DNA from: Bacteroidota bacterium
GTDB taxonomy: Bacteria; Bacteroidota; Bacteroidia; Chitinophagales; Chitinophagaceae
Assembly: GCA_013288945.1 (NCBI GenBank)
Contig: JABDAZ010000025.1
Span: 1 to 45,040, forward strand
DNA: 45,040 bases
Direction: 5' to 3'
In this document: positions 1 through 8,129 of the stretch, piece after piece
How the letters are laid out: each line of letters starts with the position of its first letter
Numbering within the stretch: the first letter of the stretch is position 1
Made by a program: the position numbers and the translations under genes
The notes under the pieces: model-generated
The model's database searches: none
Seen by the model: the letters and a program-made list of their open reading frames with translations, nothing else
Told to the model about the DNA's origin: nothing

Positions 1-442
1 AAGTATAAAATGAAATGCTGTCAGCACCGACTTTGAAGTGCATGGCGACAAAGCTAAAAATCCCAAAAATGCAGAAGTTGATATATTTATAGCCATAGAG
101 TAGCATTATTATCAAACCTATCGTATTAAAATTTCGCAGACTTTTGTAACAAAAGGTTTCTTCTCTTGTCCAAATAATGGTAACGATTTAGTTATCATTA
201 AAATCAATATTAAAATGGACAAATTAAAAAACAAAGTTGCTGTAATAACAGTTGGTATTAAACCGGAGCGATTAGTTAAAATGTCATTTCTGACAGCGTG
301 TAAATTTAAATCATTTCTCTTTTTTCTCTTCGGCTTTTATAAAATCAAATAATGTATTCTTTACTTTTTCAATTAAAGAAAGCTTCAAAATGTCACTTGT
401 TTTCATGCTGAATTTATGCAACTCAATTTGACCAATCTTATT
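1..442. other. gene-poor edge with an ORF scrap
   Basis: No complete gene is visible. On the plus strand around 38-105 a short open stretch reads like the C-terminal end of a protein (TDFEVHGDKAKNPKNAEVD, then a stop at 103-105), but it has no start within the window. The rest is AT-rich with no gene-like frame, consistent with decayed DNA. Confidence 0.4.
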
Positions 443-739
443 TTAAGTTACAAACTGTTTTTCAAAATATTCTTTTTCGCGATTTAGTTTCTCAACCAAT
501 TCTTGAAAATTGTTTGCAAAAGGTTTTATTAAATCTAATGCTTCATAAAAAGCCACACTTTCTAACTGCAACGGAATGATAGATGGTGTTTTTTTTACAA
601 CTTTGCCTTCGTTGTTTTTAAATTCATATTCGGCTTTTGAATCTCCATAACTTGTTCCTTTGACTGACAAAAAAAACTCAACCTAAGAATTATAGCCGGT
701 GTCTCGAATTGCTTCAATTGTGATTTTTCTTTTTTTCAT
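443..739 (-). pseudogene. small unknown gene interrupted by one in-frame amber codon
   Basis: Reading from an ATG at 739, the frame gives an 18-residue start (MKKRKITIEAIRDTGYNS), a TAG at 683-685, and then continues open in the same frame to the stop near 443, about 98 residues in total. The second half is charged and probably helical (repeated Glu/Lys near its C-terminus). No family is recognised. A single substitution would explain the break, so I read it as recent decay. A shorter protein starting at the TTG at 670 is possible but has no visible ribosome site. Just upstream of the ATG the sequence GGTAGCAAT occurs twice. Confidence 0.5.
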
Positions 740-800
740 TTGATAAAATTTAAATAATGAATTGCTACCATTATTGCTACCTTTTATTTTTTAAATATCA

Positions 801-823
801 AAACCCTTACTCAGTAAGGGTTT
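801..823. repeat. perfect 11-bp palindrome around one central base
   Basis: AAACCCTTACT, a central C, then AGTAAGGGTTT form a perfect inverted repeat with 11-bp arms. It could be a bidirectional terminator stem or a recombinase site. A closely related hairpin (CTGAAATCCTT ... AAGGGTTTCAG) occurs at 38827-38855, so the motif recurs in this window. Confidence 0.6.
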
Positions 824-836
824 CATAGTCATATCA

Positions 837-858
837 GCGGAGGGGAAGGGATATGAAC
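837..858 (-). other. scrap resembling a tRNA 3' end (possible att remnant)
   Basis: On the minus strand this reads TTCATATCCCTTCCCCTCCGC. That resembles a T-loop, the 3' side of a T-stem, an acceptor strand and a discriminator base of a serine-type tRNA. The T-loop deviates from TTCGAAT, the 5' side of the T-stem does not pair, and no cloverleaf lies upstream. Tyrosine-recombinase elements often duplicate a tRNA 3' end, so it may be an old attachment site. The call is weak. Confidence 0.25.
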
Positions 859-1088
859 TACCCCTAAACTATATTCTGAATCAGTTAATTAAGTGATTAA
901 AAAAATTAAACTCAACGAATCACTCACTAATTATTTTCTACTTGTAAGAACTTATATTCTTTTGTAAAGATAAGAATTTGCTCAATCAATTCATTCTTCA
1001 AAATAAACTTTTTTATTGCAATTATTAACTAAAAATTAATATTGCTGAAAGTTAATAATTAAAAAATTCTATTATATTTACATTTTAA

Positions 1089-1835
1089 ATGAAGAAAAAA
1101 TCTAACAAACACGCATATTCTTTCTCCTCAGATAAGCTGTCTTTTAAAAAACACAAGACAAAAAAAGATCAGCTTGAAGAGCTTGAAAGGATTAAAATAT
1201 TAGTTGAAAAATACCAGTCAGATTTATATTTCCACATGGATAAATTTATTTTTATTCATGCACAGGATGGACGCAAGTATCAAATTGCATCTGCCTTTAA
1301 TCCAGATTATTGCAGAATAAAAAAAATTGAATTAGCAAATCAGTTTAAAGATTCAGAAATTAACCATTACCATCAATTTGATTTTAGCCGGATTTTTATC
1401 AGTAGCAATTTAAACGAACAAATCGCAAATGCAGATCGATTTGCTTCTCTGGCAGATTTATCTTTACCATTTGATAAAAAAAACATTGAAACTTTAAATA
1501 ATCAGTTAAGGATTCTTAAGAGTAATTTCAGGCAAAAGCCATGTATAAAATTATTGGTTAGAATTAAAGCTCTCGTTCGTGAGTTGCACCAATACATTTG
1601 TTTTAAATTTTACCAGTTCAAAAGAGCCTTTATTTTTCCACTTAAAATCTTTTTTACATTTCTTATTCCTGATATAAGAAAACATATTCAGGCAATTATT
1701 GCCTTCTTAAATAAATTCATGAATGATTTTTCAGGTTGTGAAGAAGAAGAACTTACTGTTTGGTTTACAGGAAACGGTAATAATATTCTTCAAAACAATT
1801 TTTTAAGATCATGTATAATAAAAAAGAACTTTTAG
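1089..1835 (+). CDS. hypothetical lysine-rich protein, 248 aa
   Basis: The protein starts with a very basic segment (residues 1-30, rich in Lys), followed by a mixed region. Residues about 175-210 are hydrophobic and aromatic (FIFPLKIFFTFLIP) and could touch or cross a membrane. No known domain is recognised. It is the first gene of a compact cluster: the next ORF starts 25 bp before its stop, and an XRE regulator follows. The upstream TATATTTA near 1072, 17 bp before the ATG, resembles a Bacteroidota -7 element. The context of a small unknown ahead of an XRE regulator suggests a regulated accessory module, but its function cannot be read from the sequence. Confidence 0.6.
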   Translation: MKKKSNKHAYSFSSDKLSFKKHKTKKDQLEELERIKILVEKYQSDLYFHMDKFIFIHAQDGRKYQIASAFNPDYCRIKKIELANQFKDSEINHYHQFDFSRIFISSNLNEQIANADRFASLADLSLPFDKKNIETLNNQLRILKSNFRQKPCIKLLVRIKALVRELHQYICFKFYQFKRAFIFPLKIFFTFLIPDIRKHIQAIIAFLNKFMNDFSGCEEEELTVWFTGNGNNILQNNFLRSCIIKKNF

Positions 1836-2014
1836 ATGCACTGGATAGTGTAATCTGTTCTGCTGAGTTTAAATTAAACAACGAAGAAACTAAGCATTTA
1901 AAATTATTAAGAAACGAAATATTTAAAGCTAAACGTGAAACTGAAATACTTGAATGGGTTATGGAGATTATGAAGTTTATAACCGTTACTCACGAAGTAT
2001 TTCTTCATAAATAA
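1811..2014 (+). CDS. hypothetical 67-aa helical protein
   Basis: This small acidic/basic protein is probably all-helical (KELLDALDSVICSAEFKLNN at residues 5-24). It overlaps the preceding gene by 25 bp in another frame and ends 2 bp before the XRE regulator, so the three genes are probably co-transcribed and translationally coupled. No family is recognised. Its size and position next to an XRE gene would suit a toxin-antitoxin-like partner, but nothing in the sequence proves that. Confidence 0.5.
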   Translation: MYNKKELLDALDSVICSAEFKLNNEETKHLKLLRNEIFKAKRETEILEWVMEIMKFITVTHEVFLHK

Positions 2015-2016
2015 TT

Positions 2017-2340
2017 ATGAATATAGGTATCGCAATAAAAACAATCAGAACACATTTTGGAATTAGTCAGGAGGACTTGAGTCTTAAGACTGGTATTTCC
2101 CAAACCTCAATTTCACAAATTGAAAATGGTTTGAAAAATCCCAGCAAAAGAACTATAAAAAAGATCTGTGATGTTTTTCAAATTCCTGAAGCAATAGTCT
2201 ACATAATTGGTGTTGACCATTCAGATGTACCTGAATCAAGGAAGAAGATTTTCGATCAACTGTTCCCCCAGATAAAAGAGCTAGCAATACAAATAATTGG
2301 GAACAGGAAAAGTAAACTTATTCAAGGGAATCAGAATTGA
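2017..2340 (+). CDS. XRE-family helix-turn-helix regulator, 107 aa
   Basis: Residues 5-62 form a typical HTH_3 domain: IRTHFGISQEDLSLKTGIS is the first helix and turn, QTSISQIENGLKNPSKRTI is the recognition helix and following segment, and a CDVFQIP helix follows. The remaining 45 residues are a helical tail that may mediate dimerization. It is the last gene of the 1089-2340 cluster and starts 2 bp after the previous stop. It converges tail-to-tail with the minus-strand gene that ends at 2341. It probably represses its own operon. I am confident of the domain; the targets are unknown. Confidence 0.9.
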   Translation: MNIGIAIKTIRTHFGISQEDLSLKTGISQTSISQIENGLKNPSKRTIKKICDVFQIPEAIVYIIGVDHSDVPESRKKIFDQLFPQIKELAIQIIGNRKSKLIQGNQN

Positions 2341-2842
2341 TTATTGTTTAAGAGAGAATCCATTTTTAGAAGGCGTAATAAAAACAGCTTTTAAAAATTC
2401 GTCAAAATGGCTGCATTGCATATATGACTGTATTGCGTGCTTCCTTCCTTCTTTGTCTTTGCTGAAATTTGTAGCACTGAAATGGATATCTGGGGTTAAT
2501 TCATGCAAAGTTGCTTCAGTATGTTTGATTTCAGATGGATCGCATCCAAGTGAAGTAGATCCAAAGTGCCTGGAAAAGAATCTAATCACTTTCGAAGTTG
2601 CAAAATCATGTTTGTTACACCCTACAATAATTGAGTTGTAAAATTTGGTCTGGTTTACAGGTACTGTTTTATTAATATCCTTGAATGTGTTTCGTCCAGG
2701 AATAGCGGGAGCAAGCATTCCAAGTACTATATCTCCCTGTGGAGGGGTAGGCAATTGATCTGAAAGATTATTTACTGAATGCTTAAACTTTTTATCTCTC
2801 CATTTATCTACATTAAATAAAAGTTCAGTTCCAACACTTGCA
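2341..2842 (-). pseudogene. unknown gene truncated at its 5' end by the MITE-like repeat
   Basis: The minus-strand frame is open from its stop at 2341 back to the edge of the 154-bp repeat at 2842, reading SVGTELLFNVDKWRDKKFKH and onward. The first ATG inside the frame is only at about 2754, in the middle of what looks like a continuous protein. The coding frame therefore extends upstream of that ATG and has lost its start. The sequence includes PTPPQGDIVLGMLAPAIPGR and a His/Cys-containing middle (IVGCNKHDF, HFGSTSLGCDP). No family is recognised. A 137-residue product from the 2754 ATG cannot be excluded. Confidence 0.5.
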
Positions 2843-2996
2843 GACCACCTAACGCCGGAGCGGATAGACCACCAAATTTATTTCTAACTTTCGAAAAAAC
2901 ATATTGTTATACAATACTTTATCATGGTCAAATTATTTCGGCGAACTATGGTCAGCGCAAATTGGCGCATGTGGTCAAACCTGTCCGGCGATTGCA
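2843..2996. mobile_element. MITE-like repeat, copy 1 (IS21-type end motifs)
   Basis: These 154 bp recur in the same orientation at 26402-26555 with one visible mismatch (C at 2853 versus A at 26412). The ends are imperfect inverted repeats: both contain CGCCGGA followed about 10 bp further in by GACCAC when read inward. Inside are several TGGTCA/TGACCA motifs, the style of multiple terminal repeats seen in IS21-family elements. TTGCA stands on both sides of this copy (2838-2842, 2992-2996) and may be a target duplication. There is no transposase, so it would be non-autonomous. Confidence 0.7.
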
Positions 2997-3084
2997 TATA
3001 TTCAATGATTTCAACAATGATGTGTTTTTTTAAACGCTTAAGTTCTTTATCCGCTGTTTGTCCATTTGTGTTATTACCCGTCAT
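2997..3084 (-). pseudogene. 5' fragment of a small unknown gene cut by the MITE-like repeat
   Basis: An ATG at 3084 starts a frame reading MTGNNTNGQTADKELKRLKK and on into a helical segment (HIIVEIIEYMQ), then runs into the repeat at 2996. The codons after that are repeat sequence rather than native protein. If the repeat and one TTGCA are removed, the frame continues only about nine more codons, so the original gene was either very short (about 40 residues) or also damaged on the other side. No family is recognised. Confidence 0.4.
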
Positions 3085-3130
3085 GATATATTTTTCAACA
3101 CACTATTTTAATAAGAAAAAACTTTCTTAA

Positions 3131-3785
3131 ATCAGATTTTAATTAGTACTTGAAGATGCATTTAGTTATTTGAGTTTTTGTTAAATAGTTATAATAAAAT
3201 GTTAGATGATTCACTTAATAATTGAAAGGGAATTTTATAAAATGATTGAAAACAATATAACTATTATTGCTATACGCTGTTTTGAATAAACAGGAAAGCC
3301 TTTGACTTTATATATCGTATGTTCGAGTGTTATCCTGTTTACAGGTTACCACTATAAAAAACGAATGCCCGGATTTCTATCAAGGGTTTTAAATAAAAAT
3401 AGCGGCTGTAGAAACAGTCGCCCTTAACCTTTAAATTTTTTTCTTTGGAATGTAAAATGATTATGGTAATATGAGATTAAAGTATGCTTTACATAATAGT
3501 ACAACTATTATTTTTAAGAAATAATTGAGAAATTATATCTTCGGTTAAATAAAAAAGGTAGGTATAATTACCTCATTTATTTTTGGCAAGGTGTACAAGA
3601 AAAATAGTTTTTAATTAATTGACTTCGCCGTCTCCAGCGCTTAATAGTTCATCAAAGGGGTTAAGTGAAAACCGACCCCCCTGAATCTTAACAATAGACC
3701 ATTTTTATATATGAGTAGTTGCTGCAGATAAAGAGCGCCTGCCTGCAAAAAGGACAGGTCGCCCGTAAAATATTTTTTTGCTTGC
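3131..3785. other. 655-bp stretch without a gene
   Basis: No convincing coding frame lies on either strand. Structures seen: a hairpin at 3402-3421 (GCGGCTGT, AGAA loop, ACAGTCGC, one G-T pair) followed about 15 bp later by a T-run, which is terminator-like; separated TTTGACTT and TATGTTCG elements near 3301-3335 that could be a weak promoter; and complementary AAACAGGA/TCCTGTTT segments about 50 bp apart. A small RNA is possible but unproven. Confidence 0.4.
3735..3762 (-). terminator. possible terminator of the HATPase/STAS/PIN operon
   Basis: On the minus strand, about 23 bp after the PIN gene stop, GCGACCTG pairs with CAGGCGC (one bulge) around a T-rich loop and is followed by TCTTTAT. 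The T-tract is short, so the call is tentative. Confidence 0.35.
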
Positions 3786-4328
3786 CTAATATTTAAGGAT
3801 GGTCAGCCCGAGATCAGGGATTTTTCCCTTGGAGAAGTCTGAATCATCGGTCACAATGATCCACTTTTTGCTGGCGGCGAGATGGCAGTAATAACTATCA
3901 TTAAAACCGATTTCATTGAACAATTGCAGGACTTCTTCAAAGTTGATAGCATTGAACTCATCGCTGCAACGGGTACAGAAGGAAACAATTTTATGCAGCT
4001 CTGCATTGATAACAGCAATGGTGTCCAGGTAATACTTTGTGCCAACATAGTCTTTTTTATAATGGTATTGTTTTGCCCTATTGCCGTAGCGAAGGTTGAA
4101 ATCCAGTTTAAGGAATCTGTTGGAGAATTCAGCAAGGACAAGCGAATTGATAAAAATCTGGTTTTTACGTTCAAGCACATAACTGTAAAACCCGGAATAG
4201 GCTTTCTGTTTGTACAGGGCATAGTTCCCCAGCGGGCAGGCAAGGTACATCCATATATTATTGTCAAAAAAGAAAACATCGGAGGACTTGATATGGTAAT
4301 CCCTTACAGAGAGAAATGTATTCTGCAT
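3786..4328 (-). CDS. PIN-domain ribonuclease-like protein, 180 aa
   Basis: Acidic residues are placed as in PIN/VapC nucleases: D22 in FFFDNNIW at the first strand, E67 in LVLAEF, D144 in GFNDSYY, and a D161/D162/D164 cluster in VTDDSDF after a hydrophobic strand. PIN domains use such a quartet to bind metal and cut RNA. It is the last gene of an operon; its ATG overlaps the stop of the DUF4325 gene (TAATG), which argues for coupled translation. It is longer than typical VapC (about 130 aa), with a basic aromatic insert at residues 75-100. No VapB-like antitoxin is adjacent, so control more likely comes from the two upstream regulators. I infer an effector role. Confidence 0.75.
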   Translation of the reverse strand: MQNTFLSVRDYHIKSSDVFFFDNNIWMYLACPLGNYALYKQKAYSGFYSYVLERKNQIFINSLVLAEFSNRFLKLDFNLRYGNRAKQYHYKKDYVGTKYYLDTIAVINAELHKIVSFCTRCSDEFNAINFEEVLQLFNEIGFNDSYYCHLAASKKWIIVTDDSDFSKGKIPDLGLTILKY

Positions 4329-4657
4329 TAAGTACGTTTAGCGGTATTCTCAAAATTTTTCCGGTCGCCAAAGTATTCCTTGGCCCTGTCGGTAACTTTT
4401 TTTAAAGTGGTAAGGTCCTCATTAGAGATATGGGAGAGTATTAAATGCTGTTGCAGGTATGAGGATTCGTATCTTGAATACAACTGGCCAATGGAAGCGT
4501 TCAAGAACGCGGACAATATAAGTTTGATCCCATCAAAATTAAGCTCCACCACCTGGGACATTTCAAAATTTTCAGTTATCTTCCTGTACAATTTTTCCCC
4601 GTCCTCCGTTGAAACAGCGTGTACTTTATCAATGATTGAAAAAACTTTAATTATCAT
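4328..4657 (-). CDS. DUF4325 STAS-like protein, 109 aa
   Basis: The pattern GEKLYRKITENF, then VVELNFDGIKLILSAFLNAS (residues 36-55) and an SIGQLY helix matches the DUF4325 STAS-like family. In that family a short strand is followed by a loop with small residues and a helix, as in anti-sigma-antagonist folds. STAS domains bind GHKL ATPases or phosphorylation switches. Here it sits between a STAS-HATPase gene (13 bp upstream) and the PIN gene (1-bp overlap). The likely role is an adaptor linking the ATPase to the nuclease. The family call is fairly firm; the role is inferred from gene order. Confidence 0.7.
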   Translation of the reverse strand: MIIKVFSIIDKVHAVSTEDGEKLYRKITENFEMSQVVELNFDGIKLILSAFLNASIGQLYSRYESSYLQQHLILSHISNEDLTTLKKVTDRAKEYFGDRKNFENTAKRT

Positions 4658-4670
4658 AAAACCAGCACCA

Positions 4671-5612
4671 TTAAAAAATGTTTTTCAGATCAACTTCTTC
4701 TGTCAGGATGTAATATTTTTTGTCTATATTAAACTCCAAGTTCACAATCGTCCCCTGAAACTTATTAGATAACTTACTATCAAATATAATACCTTTTGAC
4801 TCTTCCCACATACCATTTGAAGAAATTATTTGCAATTTACCCTCATTAACTCTTAAAAAATCTCTAATAATTGAAAACCCCAGTCCTCCCGGTATATTTC
4901 CCCGCCTGGTGGTATGACCATATTGCACCGCCCATTTAATAGCTTCGGGTCCCTTAAATTGTTTTGAAAAAAAACTATTCACATTTGTCCGGATGGTTAC
5001 ACCCATATCACAGATGGTGAGGCAGATAATCTTTTTCTTGGGGAAATGGTGCCCGGATACATACAGTTCACCACAGCAGCCATGCTCATGTGCATTATTA
5101 AAAATTTCAAGCAAGCTAAGGTTGATTTTATTTTTCAGGAGATCGGACATCTGCAGCAGGCCCGAACGGGAAAATAATTCATCCTCAATATATTGCAGGT
5201 AGAGTTCGGACTCATGGGCGCTAAATTTATTGCAGGGTATGACCGTATTAAAGCTAGGAGCGCTGCTTTGCACCTGGTTGGTAAAGACAGAATAAAAACA
5301 GTTTTGCTGAAAAATATCATCCACTTCCGGTTCAATGTTGGCAAGGAAAACCATATTGTTGTCTAGTATGAGTTTGTGTATAATGCCGCCCATAATGGAA
5401 CAGACATTGGAATCAAAAAAAGCGGTGTTCCTGAAATCTATTGTGATACTGTTGTTCTTTAACTGGTTGGTTGCAGCCGACACCGATGCAAAAAATTCAT
5501 AGCTTTCCAATATGGTGGAAATATTGCGCGGCACCGTAAAATGAATGCTTCCCGGACCTGCCGTGTAATCTGTGATTTTCTTCAGGGGCATAGTGCCTGT
5601 AAAGATAATCAT
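4671..5612 (-). CDS. STAS + GHKL-type HATPase fusion, 313 aa
   Basis: Residues about 20-115 look like a STAS domain (strand ITIDFRNTAFFDS, then a helix SIMGGIIHKL). Residues about 155-300 carry GHKL ATPase motifs: N-box LSLLEIFNNAHEHG (E169, N172/N173), G1 box CDMGV (D202, G204) and G2 box GGLGFSIIRDF (242-251). There is no dimerization/phosphoacceptor His domain, so it is not a classical sensor kinase and resembles anti-sigma-type or conflict-system HATPases. It is the first gene of the operon ending in a PIN nuclease. A 212-bp gap separates it from the divergent gene at 5861. Likely a nucleotide-dependent sensor or switch; the trigger is unknown. Confidence 0.75.
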   Translation of the reverse strand: MIIFTGTMPLKKITDYTAGPGSIHFTVPRNISTILESYEFFASVSAATNQLKNNSITIDFRNTAFFDSNVCSIMGGIIHKLILDNNMVFLANIEPEVDDIFQQNCFYSVFTNQVQSSAPSFNTVIPCNKFSAHESELYLQYIEDELFSRSGLLQMSDLLKNKINLSLLEIFNNAHEHGCCGELYVSGHHFPKKKIICLTICDMGVTIRTNVNSFFSKQFKGPEAIKWAVQYGHTTRRGNIPGGLGFSIIRDFLRVNEGKLQIISSNGMWEESKGIIFDSKLSNKFQGTIVNLEFNIDKKYYILTEEVDLKNIF

Positions 5613-5860
5613 TAATGAAGATCGGTCGTCCTGAAAGCCGCATCAACCCGTAATCATTTACATGTATGTGTGCAAAATTCCCCGGTCAGCCTCCGTGGGT
5701 TCATAAATATTATTTTACATTAGCGCCGCCTTAGGCAGAAAAAATGCATTTGGATGAATGCGTTTAACATTATGATCAATAGAAAGCTCGAAGCACAAAG
5801 CTTCATAACTTTCTATAAGGGCTGATGCTTTTATGCTCAGCCTTCTTTTTTATCTTAACT

Positions 5861-7231
5861 ATGCTGTATATCATTCATTTCCCCATATTGGATCTCAGGC
5901 CACTTGTTGCAAATTCTGGCAAACTGCTTTCGCCGGCGTGGCCCATGCCTGATCCCATTAAAAATTTTATCCGCCATTTCGGTTCCGTCGCAGACCGCCT
6001 GAACGGGGGCACAGAGTTTTGGCCAGGCGAGGATACCTACTGCCATGCAGCAGGCATCCTCCGGTTTGCAGACAACCGGCTCAGTGCGGAAAAAAAGAAC
6101 CGCGTCAGGGTTGCTTACAAGCGGTTCTATTCTGACGGACGTTTTGTAAACCGCTTTGAAATCGGGATAGTCGCCCGCCGGGGGGAGCCCGTCCTGCAAT
6201 TTGATCTGGAAAAAGCTGTTAAAGCCATTTCCGCCCTGCCGGTACGTATTAAACCGCGGGCGGGGGAACCTGGAAACCCTGTTCCCCTGTTCAGGGCCGG
6301 CCCCCTGCTGGCTGCCGCCTGGGCGGCGTCTTCGACGGCACATAAAAGCATCCGGGACGAAATTTTTAATTGGGTCGTTCCGGGGGAGCCCATGCTTTAT
6401 ATTAGCTACCAGCAAAAAGAAATCGCCCGGTTGCCAAAAAATGCCCTGAAAACAACCGTGAGCTCCAGTTCATGCCTGTACACAGAACCGCCAGGCATTC
6501 ATTATTATAAACTGGGCCTGCAGGCAAAACGCGTAAAATCCTGGCTGGTATGCAAACCGGAAGGCCTAGATAGCGGCACCGGTTTCGAAAGGAATCTCCG
6601 CATTAATTTATCAAGGCTGCATACCGAAAAGGAAACCATCCGGCTCATATTAAACGCCCTCAAATCAAAACGGGTGGAATTCAGCTACAGTTCACCGGAG
6701 GCCATGGCGCTGGAATATTATTTAAAAAAACAGTCCGAAAAAATTTTTAAAAAAACCCGTTATTCAATTGAGCAAAAAAATATCCTCGATTTTGCACTTC
6801 TGAATGAAAATGAAATTAGCGCGGGTTCCAGCCAGAACATGGAAGTTGAAATCGGCCAGTTTGAAAACAGGTACCTCAAAGAAAATATGCAAAAAATAAT
6901 AAACTATAATTATATGCCCACTACCAACAACAACATCATCACCGGCGACGGCAACGTACAGGTAAATGAATCTGTGCTCATCAATTCATATGTCAGCATT
7001 CAGAAAAACCATGGAGCGGATACCCTGAAGGCCATTCAGCTGCTCGAAGAACATGCAAAAAAATCAGGCGACCCGGACACTGTCAGTGCAGTAAAGGATT
7101 TGGCCGCTGAACTTGAAAAAAAAGAGCCAAAGAAAAGCCTTGTCAAAACAATCTGGACAGGCATCACCGCGCTGCTCCCGCTGGTAAAGGACATCCCCGC
7201 CATCGCTGACCAGATAAAACATTTTTTCTAA
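5861..7231 (+). CDS. large protein of unknown function, about 456 aa
   Basis: The start at 5861 (MLYIIHFPILDLRPLV) is preferred over 5825, whose extra 12 residues are hydrophobic and may be spurious. The N-terminal part has a conserved-looking segment (FIRHFGSVADRL, a GGTEFWPGED segment, YCHAAGILRF). The middle is mixed alpha/beta, then comes an Asn/Gly stretch (TTNNNIITGDGNVQVNE), a charged helix, and a hydrophobic C-terminal helix (TGITALLPLV). This layout of a folded domain, an NxxxGxGN linker and a helical or membrane tail is one I associate with conflict-system sensors or effectors, but I do not recognise the family. It is clearly GC-richer than its neighbours and diverges from the HATPase/STAS/PIN operon, which suggests a joint, recently acquired module. 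Confidence 0.65.
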   Translation: MLYIIHFPILDLRPLVANSGKLLSPAWPMPDPIKNFIRHFGSVADRLNGGTEFWPGEDTYCHAAGILRFADNRLSAEKKNRVRVAYKRFYSDGRFVNRFEIGIVARRGEPVLQFDLEKAVKAISALPVRIKPRAGEPGNPVPLFRAGPLLAAAWAASSTAHKSIRDEIFNWVVPGEPMLYISYQQKEIARLPKNALKTTVSSSSCLYTEPPGIHYYKLGLQAKRVKSWLVCKPEGLDSGTGFERNLRINLSRLHTEKETIRLILNALKSKRVEFSYSSPEAMALEYYLKKQSEKIFKKTRYSIEQKNILDFALLNENEISAGSSQNMEVEIGQFENRYLKENMQKIINYNYMPTTNNNIITGDGNVQVNESVLINSYVSIQKNHGADTLKAIQLLEEHAKKSGDPDTVSAVKDLAAELEKKEPKKSLVKTIWTGITALLPLVKDIPAIADQIKHFF

Positions 7232-8129
7232 AAAATGCAGCGGCTGCCAACCCGTTCCGGCCTGCCCGGCACTCCGCCCGGAAGCTGGCGGCAATTCCAC
7301 GCGCATTTGCTTAGGGATGTATGCTTAGGAAACAACTTTTGTTCGATTTGGGGTAGGGTTAGGTTTCCATACGCAGTTACCTCATATCACTAAAATTCTT
7401 TTTATGTCCACGAATTTCTTAAAACGATTCATTACCGTTGGCGTTCAGTCCATCCTGCAGTGATTGTGCATCTTTAGAATAATAAATTTGCCGATGTAAT
7501 TGCAGGAGGCTTTTTCGATTTTGGCGAATGGTTCCCGCTCATTGATTACAATATCGCAAAATTTATTGAGTAATAAAACTCTTCGATCGTACCGGCCATT
7601 AAGGACGCCGATGATACGCGGCAATTTGTATACCTATTCAGAGGCACCCAGTTAAAAATACTTTCCTTCGAAATAAAGGATGGAGGAAAAGGGGATTTGG
7701 AAAAGGTAATAAGCCAATTAATCAGATTGGAAAAATATTCTCCCTATACAGGAAGGTCAAAGTGGTACTTGGATCATGTTTTAGGATCGCACAATAATTT
7801 TCTGAAAAAAATACGGATGCTATCATTAAATACCGATGGGTTAGCAATAAAATAAACTCTTATTATCTGACCAAGCCTTCCAATTTTATGCAATTTTTTT
7901 TCTGAGAATTTAGTCATCTGCGGCAAGCATCTCTTAACAGGTAAAAATAGGAATTAAAATTATTGCATCAATCATTGTACAAATTTCGGCCTTTGCCTGG
8001 GATATGCTTTCAGGGAGTTCGGCATAAACACAAATCATCGCACACACCCATCATTTATTCCGCGTCCTCCCTGCGCAAATCCGGCTCATGCCGGGTGATG
8101 TTCCATAATTAATTTTTAAACAATTTAAA
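7232..8129. other. 898-bp stretch of gene debris
   Basis: No intact gene. Two plus-strand coding scraps are visible: one around 7490-7573 ending at the tandem TAA TAA (KFADVIAGGFFDFGEWFPLI), and one at 7577-7855, listed separately. Between 7306 and 7480, and between 7860 and 8129, I see no coding frame. The stretch looks like the remains of genes lost by deletion. Confidence 0.45.
7577..7855 (+). pseudogene. 3' remnant of an unknown gene, 92 codons, no start
   Basis: This open frame directly follows two stop codons (7571-7576) and has no ATG near its 5' end. It reads VPAIKDADDTRQFVYLFRGT, then LEKVISQLIRLEKYSPYTGR, and ends with a TAA at 7853-7855. The composition is protein-like, with alternating strands and a helix. 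The family is not recognised. It is probably the C-terminal end of a gene whose start was lost. Confidence 0.4.

Noticed and set aside
837..858. A tRNA gene on the minus strand
   Set aside because: Only a 3'-end-like scrap exists; the T-arm does not pair and there is no anticodon arm.
2297..2641. Plus-strand 114-codon frame overlapping the XRE gene end
   Set aside because: It is opposite a better minus-strand coding frame and has no ribosome site; the composition follows the antisense gene.
2884..3084. A 66-codon frame reading through the MITE-like repeat
   Set aside because: Only the first 29 codons precede the repeat; the rest is repeat DNA read in one frame, so the whole is not a natural protein.
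3402..3421. Hairpin as proof of a small RNA gene
   Set aside because: The stem is short with one G-T pair and the T-run is 15 bases away; it is kept only as a remark in the spacer entry.
5855..6449. Long frames on both strands within the 468-codon gene
   Set aside because: GC-rich coding DNA gives few stops; the plus-strand main frame has the coherent protein and the others are shadows.
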